A stretch of DNA of 64,000 nt, taken from contig NZ_CADFDB010000009.1 in NCBI RefSeq assembly GCF_902832845.1, positions 310,001 to 374,000 of the forward strand. The letters run 5' to 3'. Below the pieces are notes generated by a model that saw only the letters and a program-made list of their open reading frames with translations, made no database searches and had not been told where the DNA came from. The stretch's first letter is position 1. Each line of letters opens with the position of its first letter. The translations under genes and the position numbers were made by a program. Below are positions 30,072 to 37,252 of the stretch, piece by piece. The stretch comes from Burkholderia metallica. GTDB taxonomy: Bacteria; Pseudomonadota; Gammaproteobacteria; Burkholderiales; Burkholderiaceae.

Positions 30072-30542
30072 CTACGCCGGCTCGGCAAGATCGCGCACCG
30101 GTAGCGCGGTCGAATACTTGATCTGCTCCATCGCGAACGACGAGCTGACGTCGAACAGCGGCACCGCGCGAATCAGCTGCTTGTAGACGCGATCGTAGTC
30201 GTCGATGCCGGCCACGACGACGCGCAGCAGGTAATCGGTCTCGCCGCTCATCCGGTACACCTCGACCACTTCAGGCATGTCGCGCACGACCTGCGTGAAA
30301 TGCTGCGCCCACTCCTCGGTGTGCTGGTTCGTGCGGATCGCGACGAACACGGTCGTGCCGACGCCGAGCTTGCGCGGATCGCACAGCGCGACCTGCGCGC
30401 GAATCGCGCCGGTTTCCTTGAGCCGCTGCACACGCTTCCAGCACGGCGTTTGCGACAGATTCACGCGCTGCGCCAGTTCCGCGATCGGCAGCGTGGCGTC
30501 CGCCTGCAGCAGCTCCAGCAGCTTGCGATCGATGGCGTCCAT
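30072..30542 (-). CDS. Lrp/AsnC-family transcriptional regulator
   Basis: A 156-residue leucine-responsive-type regulator: N-terminal winged HTH (DRKLLELLQADATLPIAELAQRVNLSQTPCWKRVQRL, residues 4-40) and C-terminal RAM ligand domain (VFVAIRTNQ... SGETDYLLRVVVAGIDDYDRVYKQL). The ATG at 30542 has GGAG 6 nt upstream. An AT-rich perfect palindrome 19-35 bp upstream (30561-30577) suggests autoregulation. It faces away from the SDR gene at 30794 and its target genes are not evident nearby. Confidence 0.92.
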   Translation of the reverse strand: MDAIDRKLLELLQADATLPIAELAQRVNLSQTPCWKRVQRLKETGAIRAQVALCDPRKLGVGTTVFVAIRTNQHTEEWAQHFTQVVRDMPEVVEVYRMSGETDYLLRVVVAGIDDYDRVYKQLIRAVPLFDVSSSFAMEQIKYSTALPVRDLAEPA

Positions 30543-30560
30543 TTCTCCAGTCCCTCGTAG

Positions 30561-30577
30561 ATAGAAATTTATTCTAT
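30561..30577. promoter_or_regulatory. AT-rich palindrome upstream of the Lrp/AsnC gene
   Basis: ATAGAAATTTATTCTAT: 6-bp arms with a 5-bp AT centre, 19 bp before the start codon. Lrp/AsnC members commonly bind AT-rich palindromes in their own promoters; autoregulation is inferred. Confidence 0.55.
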
Positions 30578-30694
30578 TCAAACTGCCCAACGGGGAACAA
30601 TATGAAAACCGCTTCGCCGCGTCGACCGGTATAAATACCGATCCGGTGCGCGCCGCACGCGCGAATCCGCCGGCACGTGGCCGCGCCCGCTCCC

Positions 30695-30736
30695 AAACGA
30701 AACAGGCGATCCCGCCCGCCAGGGTGGAATCGCCTG
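30695..30736 (-). terminator. Terminator after the NAD(P)-binding protein gene
   Basis: An imperfect hairpin (CAGGCGAT at 30703-30710 with ATCGCCTG at 30729-30736 plus inner pairs) followed on the minus strand by the T-rich TTTCGTTT. About 58 bp after the stop at 30794. Confidence 0.65.
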
Positions 30737-30793
30737 AAATTCACGCACGTCGCGGCCGGCCCCGCGCATGCGCGCCGCCGGCCGGCGCGCCGC

Positions 30794-31435
30794 TCAATAC
30801 GCGACCGTCGCGATCTCGCGCACGAAGCTGTCTTGCTCGAGCGCATCGACGAACGCGATCGCGTAGTCTTCCGCCGAGATCTTGCTGTTGCCCTGCGCGT
30901 CCACGATCAGCTTGCCGACGCCCGTGCGGAACGTGCCCGTGCGCTCGCCCGGCGCGATCAGCGCGGCCGGCGCGAAGAACGTCCAGTCGAGATCGCCTGC
31001 CGTCTTCAGGTAGTCGAGCGCGTCGCGGTGCGCGAGCGCGACCGCCTTGTACGCTTCCGGGAAACCTTCGCTGTCGACGAGCTGCTTGCCGGGCGCGACT
31101 TCGAGCGAGCCGGCGCCGCCCACCACCACGAGCCGCTTGAGCCCCGCCTGACGCGTGCCGGCGACGAGCGCCTTCGCGGCCGCGACGACCTTCGCCGCAT
31201 CGTCCTGCTTCGGACCGTACGCGCTCGCGACGACGTCGTGGCCCGGCAGCGCGGCCGCGATGCTCGCCGCGTCGAACAGGTCGGCCGCCTTCGCGGTGAT
31301 GCCGTCACCGGCCGCGGCGGGGTTGCGCGACAGCGCGGTCACGCGATGGCCGCGTCGTGCGGCTTCCGCGGCGATGCGCGAGCCGATCGTGCCGGTGGCG
31401 CCGAACAGTGCGATGTTCAAAGTACGTTGCGTCAT
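30794..31435 (-). CDS. NAD(P)-binding atypical SDR (YwnB/NmrA-like)
   Basis: A 213-residue Rossmann-fold protein with the glycine motif ALFGATGTIGSRI at the N-terminus, and no classical YxxxK active site, as in atypical SDR5/NmrA-like proteins (YwnB, YhfK). Members bind NAD(P)H and act as reductases or redox sensors; the substrate here is unknown. Downstream of the Rrf2 regulator gene on the same strand, each with its own copy of TGTAA-N9-TTACA upstream, so it is probably the main target of that regulator. Confidence 0.85.
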   Translation of the reverse strand: MTQRTLNIALFGATGTIGSRIAAEAARRGHRVTALSRNPAAAGDGITAKAADLFDAASIAAALPGHDVVASAYGPKQDDAAKVVAAAKALVAGTRQAGLKRLVVVGGAGSLEVAPGKQLVDSEGFPEAYKAVALAHRDALDYLKTAGDLDWTFFAPAALIAPGERTGTFRTGVGKLIVDAQGNSKISAEDYAIAFVDALEQDSFVREIATVAY

Positions 31436-31455
31436 ATCGATTCTCCAGTAAGAAA

Positions 31456-31480
31456 ATATGTAACACAGTTAATTACATAT
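31456..31480. promoter_or_regulatory. Operator-like inverted repeat upstream of the SDR gene
   Basis: ATATGTAA (31456-31463) and TTACATAT (31473-31480), a perfect 8-bp inverted repeat with a 9-bp spacer, 21 bp before the start codon. Its core TGTAA-N9-TTACA recurs before the Rrf2 gene at 32066-32084. Confidence 0.7.
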
Positions 31481-31487
31481 AAGACCG

Positions 31488-31513
31488 AAAAAAAACGGGG
31501 CAAAGCCCCCGTT
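31488..31513 (-). terminator. Rho-independent terminator of the Rrf2 regulator gene
   Basis: Stem ACGGGG (31495-31500) with CCCCGT (31507-31512), loop CAAAGC; eight As at 31488-31495 are a T-run on the minus strand. It separates the Rrf2 gene from the SDR promoter. Confidence 0.85.
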
Positions 31514-31562
31514 GCGCCGGTCGCCGCGCGTCGCGCCGTCCGGCTTCCTGCCCTGCCTACCC

Positions 31563-32018
31563 TCACCCGCTCGCGCGCGCCGCCTGTTGCGTGCGCTGCT
31601 CCAGATCCAGCACGTCGGCCGTGACGTCGGCCAGCGTGCGCGTGGCGAGCGACGCTTCCATCGCACGCTGCGCGTCGCCGATGTAGTCGGTCAGCGCGCC
31701 CTGGATGTGCCGCCCGACGAGACAGGCCGGATTCGGCGCCTCGCGGTGCAGCGCGAACAGTTGCGCATCGTCGACCGCGCGATACACGTCGAGCAGCGTG
31801 ATCGCGGCGGGCTCGCGCGCCAGCAGCGCACCGCCGCCCGCGCCCAGTTGCGACGTGGTCAGGCCCGCGGCCGCCAGCATCGACAACAACCGGCGGATCA
31901 GCGCCGGATTCGTGTTCACGCTGCCCGCGATGATGTCGGACGACAGCGGCACGCCTTCCTGCATCGACAGCAAGGCGAGCACGTGAACGGCAAACGCGAA
32001 CCGGCTGCTGGTATTCAT
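31563..32018 (-). CDS. Rrf2-family transcriptional regulator without a cysteine cluster
   Basis: A 151-residue Rrf2-type winged-helix regulator: SRFAFAVHVLALLSMQEGVPLSSDIIAGSVNTNPALIRRLLSML covers the HTH, then GAGGGALLAREPAAITLLDVYRAV is the conserved wing. Iron-sulfur members such as IscR and NsrR have three Cys in the C-terminal half; this one has only Cys99, so it resembles the clusterless YwnA/CymR-like branch. It precedes an SDR gene on the same strand, and both promoters carry TGTAA-N9-TTACA, so it likely represses itself and the SDR gene. Confidence 0.9.
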   Translation of the reverse strand: MNTSSRFAFAVHVLALLSMQEGVPLSSDIIAGSVNTNPALIRRLLSMLAAAGLTTSQLGAGGGALLAREPAAITLLDVYRAVDDAQLFALHREAPNPACLVGRHIQGALTDYIGDAQRAMEASLATRTLADVTADVLDLEQRTQQAARASG

Positions 32019-32065
32019 TCGTCACTCGCTTGACGACGCCGGCTCGTCCCGCAGCCGGCGACATG

Positions 32066-32084
32066 TGTAACCATCATAATTACA
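32066..32084. promoter_or_regulatory. Operator-like inverted repeat upstream of the Rrf2 gene
   Basis: TGTAA (32066-32070) and TTACA (32080-32084), 9-bp spacer, 48 bp before the Rrf2 start. Same half-sites and spacing as the site before the SDR gene at 31459-31477. Confidence 0.7.
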
Positions 32085-32108
32085 TTTTGCGGATCATGCA
32101 AGCCCGCA

Positions 32109-32537
32109 TCACTCCCCGCTCGCAGGCTTGGCGCCCGACGCATTCTGCTGGCTCCACTGCTGGAGCTTCTTGCCGGCTTCGGCAATCTTCGCGCCGGCTT
32201 CGGACGCCGCATGCGCGACGACCGCGGAAGCGGCCGCGTCGAACTGCGCCTGCGCGGCGGACGCGAGGCCGCTCGCGGACAAAGGCGGCACGGCCGATGC
32301 CGCGGACGCGATGCCGGCCTTCGCGGCGTTGATTTGCTGGTTGACGGTGCTCGCCACCTGGTCGAGCGCCTTGGCCGCGTTGTTCGCGGCATCGGCGGCC
32401 GCGCTCGCGGCCGTATCGGGTTGCGTGGCCGGCGCACCGGACTTCTCGCAGCCCGCGAGCAGCAGCAGCGCACCGGCGGCTACGGCCGCCAGCACGGACC
32501 CGGGCACGCGACGCGCCCGCGATGTCTTCATGTTCAT
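32109..32537 (-). CDS. Ala-rich lipoprotein
   Basis: A 142-residue predicted lipoprotein: basic N-region, hydrophobic core and lipobox LLAGC (Cys at about residue 30), then an Ala/Gln/Lys-rich helical mature region with several apolar-polar heptad-like stretches (DAANNAAKALDQVASTVNQQI, QFDAAASAVVAHAASEAGAKI). No enzymatic motif. The ATG at 32537 has GGAG upstream; a second in-frame ATG lies two codons later. Function unknown; an envelope location is inferred from the lipobox. Confidence 0.75.
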   Translation of the reverse strand: MNMKTSRARRVPGSVLAAVAAGALLLLAGCEKSGAPATQPDTAASAAADAANNAAKALDQVASTVNQQINAAKAGIASAASAVPPLSASGLASAAQAQFDAAASAVVAHAASEAGAKIAEAGKKLQQWSQQNASGAKPASGE

Positions 32538-32714
32538 CAGCAATCTCCGGCCGCGCGTCGCGCGGCCTCGTGGTTGGACCGACGTCGATGATACCGCCTG
32601 TGGAATAGGGCCAATCAAACGCCATCATTGAAAACAGCTTTCGATTTCAGACTCGTCTGATTTAATCGCACGCGCGACGACACTAAAGTGGGCACGCTTC
32701 AATCCGCTTCGGAC

Positions 32715-33065
32715 ATGCCCCTTTTTCTCATGGATTTCCTCGTCGACTGGCTGATCGTGCTGGCCGCGCTGCTCGCCGCCACCCTGTTCCTGTGCCTGCG
32801 CCCGCCGTCCGCGCGCCACCTGACCGAATCGGGGCGCCCGCGCCGCGTCGCGTCCGCGCGCCTGCTCACGCAGGCCGTGATCGGCTTCTGGACGGCCGCG
32901 CTGATCGTCGCGCAAGGCATCCTCGGCCCCGACGGCCACGGCCAGTCGCTGACGGGTTTCGCGGCGCTCGCCTGCGCCGCGCTCGGGCTGACGGCCGTCG
33001 CCGCGTACTGGTCGGCGTGCGCGCTGCGGCTGCGCCGGCCGCCGTCGCTGTTCCCGCGTCACTGA
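32715..33065 (+). CDS. Small predicted three-helix membrane protein
   Basis: A 116-residue hydrophobic protein with helices near residues 5-28 (MDFLVDWLIVLAALLAATLF), 55-70 and 82-103, joined by basic loops. The ATG at 32715 is chosen over the in-frame GTG at 32688, which has no better ribosome site; another ATG at 32730 is possible. No known family recognised. It stands alone between the divergent lipoprotein gene and amtB. Confidence 0.65.
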   Translation: MPLFLMDFLVDWLIVLAALLAATLFLCLRPPSARHLTESGRPRRVASARLLTQAVIGFWTAALIVAQGILGPDGHGQSLTGFAALACAALGLTAVAAYWSACALRLRRPPSLFPRH

Positions 33066-33331
33066 AGCACCGCTGAAACGCCGCCCACGCGCCGCAACGG
33101 TGCGCGACGACGCACCAATCGGCAGATCGAACGCACCAGTTCCGCACGCACCGCACCACGCGCGTGCATCCGGCCTCGCTCCCGGCCGCTGCCGGCCGCG
33201 CCCCCTTCGCGTGCACGATTCACCGGAATGCCGCATCGCGCGGCGCGGGAGCACCAACTCCACGCAACCGTTCACCAAGTTGGCTCGATACTTGCGTTCC
33301 TCGCCCGTTTTTTGCGCAAGGAAGCCACGGC

Positions 33332-34525
33332 ATGGATGGTCTGAAATCCGGCGTCGACACACTGTTCCTGTTGATCGGCGCCGTCATGGTGCTCGCGATG
33401 CACGCGGGCTTCGCATTTCTCGAACTCGGCACGGTCCGCAAGAAGAACCAGGTCAACGCGCTCGTGAAGATCCTGGTCGACTTCTCGGTGTCGACGCTCG
33501 CGTACTTCTTCATCGGCTACACGATCGCGTACGGCGTCGAGTTCTTCGACGACATCGGCACGCTGTCGCAGCACAGCGGCTACGCCCTCGTGCGCTTCTT
33601 CTTCCTGCTGACCTTCGCGGCGGCGATCCCCGCGATCGTGTCCGGCGGCATCGCCGAGCGCGCGAAGTTCAACCCGCAGCTCGTCGCGACGCTGATCATC
33701 GTCGGCTTCATCTATCCGTTCTTCGAAGGCATCGCGTGGAACGAGCGCTTCGGCGTGCAGGCGTGGCTCACGCACGCGTTCGGTGCGCCGTTCCACGATT
33801 TCGCGGGCTCCGTCGTCGTGCACGCGTTCGGCGGCTGGGTCGCGCTGCCGGCCGTGCTGCTGCTCGGCGCGCGCCACGGCCGCTATGCGAAGGACGGCCG
33901 GATCGCCGCGCACCCGCCGTCGAACATCCCGTTCCTCGCGCTCGGCGCGTGGGTGCTCGCGGTCGGCTGGTTCGGCTTCAACGTGATGAGCGCGCAGACG
34001 CTCGACAAGATCAGCGGCCTCGTCGCCGTGAACTCGCTGATGGCGATGGTCGGCGGCACGCTCGCCGCGTGGATGGCCGGCCGCAACGACCCGGGCTTCA
34101 CGTACAACGGGCCGCTCGCGGGCCTCGTCGCGGTGTGCGCGGGCTCCGACGTGATGCACCCGATCGGCGCACTCGTCACGGGCGCCGCGGCCGGTGCGCT
34201 GTTCGTCGCGATGTTCACGTGCGTGCAGAACAAGTGGCGGATCGACGACGTGCTCGGCGTGTGGCCGCTGCACGGCATGTGCGGCGCGCTCGGCGGCCTC
34301 GCGGCCGGCGTCTTCGGCCTGCCCGCGCTCGGCGGCCTCGGCAGCGTGTCGTTCCTGTCGCAGCTCGTCGGCACGCTCGGCGGCATCGCGATCGCGACCG
34401 CCGGCGGCACGCTCGTCTACGGCGCGCTGAAAGCGACCGTCGGGCTGCGGCTGGACCGCGAAGCCGAATTCGACGGCGCGGACCTGTCGATCCACCGCAT
34501 CTCGGCGACGCCCGAACGCGATTGA
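33332..34525 (+). CDS. amtB: Ammonium transporter (Amt/MEP/Rh family)
   Basis: A 397-residue ammonium channel/transporter, 11 predicted helices, inner membrane. Family signatures are present: FAFLELGTVRKKNQVN, GGIAERAKFNPQ, DFAGSVVVHAFGGWVALPAV with the first pore His, and GVWPLHGMCGALGG with the second. It is at the short end for the family and starts directly with the first helix, so a cleavable signal as in E. coli AmtB is not obvious. The ATG at 33332 follows AAGGAAGCC. No PII (glnK) gene is adjacent, unlike the usual glnK-amtB pair. Confidence 0.93.
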   Translation: MDGLKSGVDTLFLLIGAVMVLAMHAGFAFLELGTVRKKNQVNALVKILVDFSVSTLAYFFIGYTIAYGVEFFDDIGTLSQHSGYALVRFFFLLTFAAAIPAIVSGGIAERAKFNPQLVATLIIVGFIYPFFEGIAWNERFGVQAWLTHAFGAPFHDFAGSVVVHAFGGWVALPAVLLLGARHGRYAKDGRIAAHPPSNIPFLALGAWVLAVGWFGFNVMSAQTLDKISGLVAVNSLMAMVGGTLAAWMAGRNDPGFTYNGPLAGLVAVCAGSDVMHPIGALVTGAAAGALFVAMFTCVQNKWRIDDVLGVWPLHGMCGALGGLAAGVFGLPALGGLGSVSFLSQLVGTLGGIAIATAGGTLVYGALKATVGLRLDREAEFDGADLSIHRISATPERD

Positions 34526-34614
34526 GCGTCCGCCGCACGCTCGGCGCGGCATTACGTTTTCAATTCAAAAAACTTTCATGTAGCGTCCTTACACTTCCGT
34601 CCAGTTTTCAATAT

Positions 34615-34653
34615 GCCTTCGCCGAGCTTGCCGAGCGCCCGCTCGGCGAAGGC
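34615..34653 (+). other. Large perfect hairpin between amtB and phoX
   Basis: GCCTTCGCCGAGC (34615-34627) and GCTCGGCGAAGGC (34641-34653), 13-bp perfect arms, 13-nt loop, 90 bp after amtB and 31 bp before the phosphatase ATG. An AT-rich stretch (34555-34610) lies before it. No T-run, so it may be an amtB terminator or a leader structure of the phosphatase mRNA. Confidence 0.6.
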
Positions 34654-34684
34654 CATTCTTCCAACAACCGAAACTGGACTCCAC

Positions 34685-36649
34685 ATGCCCGCGTTGCCCA
34701 ATGCTTCCCGTCGTCAGGCCCTGAAGATCCTCGCCGGCGCACCGATGCTTCCCCTTTCCGGCCTCGCGCTGCCGGCCCTGCTGACGGGTTGCGGCGGCGA
34801 CGACGATCCCGCGTCGACGCCGGCGCCGGTCGCCGCCGCGTACACGTCGGCGACGTTCTCGCCGATGGCCGCGCCCACGCTCGACAACGCGGCCGCGATG
34901 GCCACGACGACGGTCGGCTCGACGCTGGCGGTGTCGTTCTCCGACGGCTCGTCGCGCAACTTCAAGCTCGCGTACCGGCCGTTCTTCGTGACGGGCGACA
35001 TGGTGCCGGACGGCAAGGGCGGCACGACGCTCGCGGGCGGCTACTACGACATCAACAACCAGCCGATCATCGATCGCTCGGTGGCCGGCAAGGAGCGCCA
35101 GTTCTATTCCGACTGCCCGGACGGCAGCTCGCTGCTGACGCTGAAGAACGCGAACGTGCCCGGCGTGAAGGGCAACACGGTGTTCGCCGTCGTGCAGTTC
35201 GAATACACGACGCGCGACCAGGCGAGCGCATCGCAGTACGGCCAGCTGCCGTCGCCGATCGCGGTGCTGACGCTCGACCAGGATCCGGCCAACGGCGCGC
35301 TGAAGGTCGTCAAGTACCACAACGTCGACACGTCGAAGGCGCACGGCCTGTGGATCACCTGCGGCGCGAGCCTGTCGCCGTGGGGCACGCACCTGTCGAG
35401 CGAGGAGTACGAGCCGGACGCGACGAAGGCGGCAACCGACGCGCAGTTCAAGGCGTTCAGCAAGAACACGTTCGGCGACGAGACGAAGGCGAACCCCTAC
35501 CACTACGGCCACCTGCCCGAGATCACCGTGAATCCGGACGGCACGGGCAGCGTGAAGAAGCACTACTGCCTCGGCCGCATCTCGCACGAGCTGATCCAGG
35601 TGATGCCCGACCAGCGCACCGTGATGATGGGTGACGACGCAACCAACGGCGGCCTGTTCATGTTCGTCGCCGACAAGGCGGCCGACCTGTCGGCCGGCAC
35701 GCTGTACGTCGCGAAGTGGACGCAGACGTCGTCCGCCGGCGCGGGCACCGCGACGCTCACGTGGATCAGGATCGGCCACGCGACGAGCAGCGAGATCGAA
35801 GCGCTCGCGAATACGCTGAAGGCGTCGGACATCATGGACCTGGTGACCACCGATCCCAACGACGCCAGCTACACGAAGATCCACTTCGGCGGCAAATTCA
35901 ACTGGATGCGCGTGAAGCCGGGGATGGAAAAGGCGGCCGCGTTCCTCGAGACGCACCGCTATGCGGCGCTGATCGGCGGCAGCATGGGCTTCACGAAGCT
36001 CGAAGGCACGACCGTGAACGCGAAGGACAAGATCGTCTACACGGCGATGTCGCGGATCGAAACGTCGATGGTCAAGGGCAACGCGGCGTCGCGCGACGTC
36101 GCGGTCGACAAGAAGATCGCCGCGGGCGCCGTCTACGCGCTGAACCTGAAGGGCAGCCAGCGCGACACGACGGGCAGCGCGATCGACAGCGAATGGGTAC
36201 CGGTCGACATGGGCGCGCCGGCCGCGCTCGTCGGCGAGGATCTCGCCGCGGCCGACGGGCTCGGCAACCTCGCGAACCCGGACAAGATCGCGAACCCCGA
36301 CAACCTGAAGTTCTCCGAAAAGCTGCGGACCCTCTTCATCGGCGAAGACTCGGGCATGCACGTGAACAACTTCCTGTGGGCATACAACGTCGACACGAAG
36401 TCGCTCGTGCGCGTGCTGTCGTGCCCGGCCGGCGCCGAATCGACGGGCCTGCACGCGGTCGACGAAATCAACGGCTGGACGTACATCATGAGCAACTTCC
36501 AGCACGCGGGCGACTGGGAATCGCCGCTGCACGACAAGGTCAAGCCGACGCTCGATCCGCTCGTGCGCGCGAACTTCAAGGACCGCTTCGGCGCGAGCGT
36601 CGGCTACCTGACGGCCGAGCAGACCAGCATCAAGCTCGCGAAGGCCTGA
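34685..36649 (+). CDS. PhoX-family (DUF839) alkaline phosphatase, Tat-exported
   Basis: A 654-residue PhoX-like phosphatase. The N-terminus has a twin-arginine motif SRRQALKIL (residues 8-16), a hydrophobic segment and LLTGCGG, suggesting Tat export and possible lipidation at Cys36. The body has family features such as KAHGLWITCGASLSPWGTHLSSEEY and MGDDATNGGLFMFVADKAADL. PhoX enzymes are Ca/Fe-dependent phosphomonoesterases that release phosphate in the periplasm. The start at 34685 gives the Tat signal at the terminus. Followed by two terminators. I see no convincing Pho box upstream. Confidence 0.85.
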   Translation: MPALPNASRRQALKILAGAPMLPLSGLALPALLTGCGGDDDPASTPAPVAAAYTSATFSPMAAPTLDNAAAMATTTVGSTLAVSFSDGSSRNFKLAYRPFFVTGDMVPDGKGGTTLAGGYYDINNQPIIDRSVAGKERQFYSDCPDGSSLLTLKNANVPGVKGNTVFAVVQFEYTTRDQASASQYGQLPSPIAVLTLDQDPANGALKVVKYHNVDTSKAHGLWITCGASLSPWGTHLSSEEYEPDATKAATDAQFKAFSKNTFGDETKANPYHYGHLPEITVNPDGTGSVKKHYCLGRISHELIQVMPDQRTVMMGDDATNGGLFMFVADKAADLSAGTLYVAKWTQTSSAGAGTATLTWIRIGHATSSEIEALANTLKASDIMDLVTTDPNDASYTKIHFGGKFNWMRVKPGMEKAAAFLETHRYAALIGGSMGFTKLEGTTVNAKDKIVYTAMSRIETSMVKGNAASRDVAVDKKIAAGAVYALNLKGSQRDTTGSAIDSEWVPVDMGAPAALVGEDLAAADGLGNLANPDKIANPDNLKFSEKLRTLFIGEDSGMHVNNFLWAYNVDTKSLVRVLSCPAGAESTGLHAVDEINGWTYIMSNFQHAGDWESPLHDKVKPTLDPLVRANFKDRFGASVGYLTAEQTSIKLAKA

Positions 36650-36670
36650 CCGGGCCGCGCGCGGAGGACC

Positions 36671-36698
36671 GGGGCGCCGCTCGGCGGCGCCCCTTCTT
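36671..36698 (+). terminator. Terminator after the PhoX-type gene
   Basis: GGGGCGCCG (36671-36679) with CGGCGCCCC (36685-36693), 5-nt loop, then TTCTTC. 21 bp after the stop. Confidence 0.8.
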
Positions 36699-36736
36699 CA
36701 TCACCGTTCATTCGTCGGCGCTCCACGCCGTTTGAT

Positions 36737-36771
36737 GCGCGATGCCCAGTGCGGGCATCGCGCTTTTTTTT
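36737..36771 (+). terminator. Second intrinsic terminator, canonical
   Basis: GCGCGATGCCC (36737-36747) with GGGCATCGCGC (36753-36763), 5-nt loop, then eight Ts. It lies 40 bp after the first terminator with no gene between. Confidence 0.9.
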
Positions 36772-36904
36772 GCGCACGCGAATCGTGCGACACACGCACG
36801 CGAACGGGCGCAGGCCGACGCCGCACGGCTTCGAGCAGGGGATTTCGACGATGGGGGGATAATACGGGCCTGACACGTCCGGGCGGACGCGCGGAAAGAC
36901 AGGC

Positions 36905-36971
36905 AAAAAAAAGCGCCACGGAGACCGTGGCGCTAAAAAAGTTCTAGCCATTCCGAGGGCCGTGCTAGAAC
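36905..36971 (-). terminator. Two tandem minus-strand intrinsic terminators
   Basis: GTTCTAGC/GCTAGAAC hairpin (36941-36948 with 36964-36971) followed on the minus strand by T6, then AGCGCCACGG/CCGTGGCGCT (36912-36921 with 36925-36934) followed by T8. Both read in the minus direction, although no annotated minus-strand gene lies upstream. Confidence 0.85.
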
Positions 36972-37031
36972 CTGAGAGACTGCGCGAAACATCGTTGCCG
37001 GTTAAACTCTTGAAACGATGTTTCGAAAACG
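36905..37031 (-). ncRNA. Candidate small RNA with three hairpins and two T-runs
   Basis: On the minus strand a sigma70-like promoter, TTGACT (37066-37061), 17-bp spacer, AAGAAT (37043-37038), is followed by three hairpins: 12-bp arms 37025-37014/36996-36985, then 8-bp arms 36971-36964/36948-36941 ending in six Ts, then 11-bp arms 36934-36924/36922-36912 region ending in eight Ts at 36905. No protein frame of credible quality is present on the minus strand between this terminator and the next gene. A transcript of about 125 nt is inferred. No match to a named RNA family is claimed. Confidence 0.5.
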
Positions 37032-37188
37032 TGAGACATTCTTTCCGTTTCCGCCCGACAAGTCAAGCGGTATTTGCACCGGTTCATGCACTTTCTGGCA
37101 ACGCTCCATTGAGCGTTTTCCTAATAAACCAAGGGTGAACCCGTAAAATCTCATCCAATGACCGGTTCCCCGGCAGAACATGCATCCT

Positions 37189-37218
37189 TTGACAATAATC
37201 CTACAATACCAACAAAAT
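37189..37218 (+). promoter_or_regulatory. Probable promoter of the IclR-family gene
   Basis: TTGACA (37189-37194), 18-bp spacer, CAAAAT (37213-37218), 35 bp before the GTG start, in an AT-rich stretch. Confidence 0.5.
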
Positions 37219-37252
37219 TGAAATCGAGTTTCGGAAATAGAGAGAATCCTTC

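Noticed and set aside
34560-34610. Pho box upstream of the PhoX-type gene
   Set aside because: CTTTCATGTAG resembles one half-site of the Pho box, but the second 11-bp repeat does not match.
36737-36971. CRISPR-like series of palindromes near 36.7-37.1 kb
   Set aside because: The palindromes differ from one another and lack regular spacers; they are terminators and hairpins.
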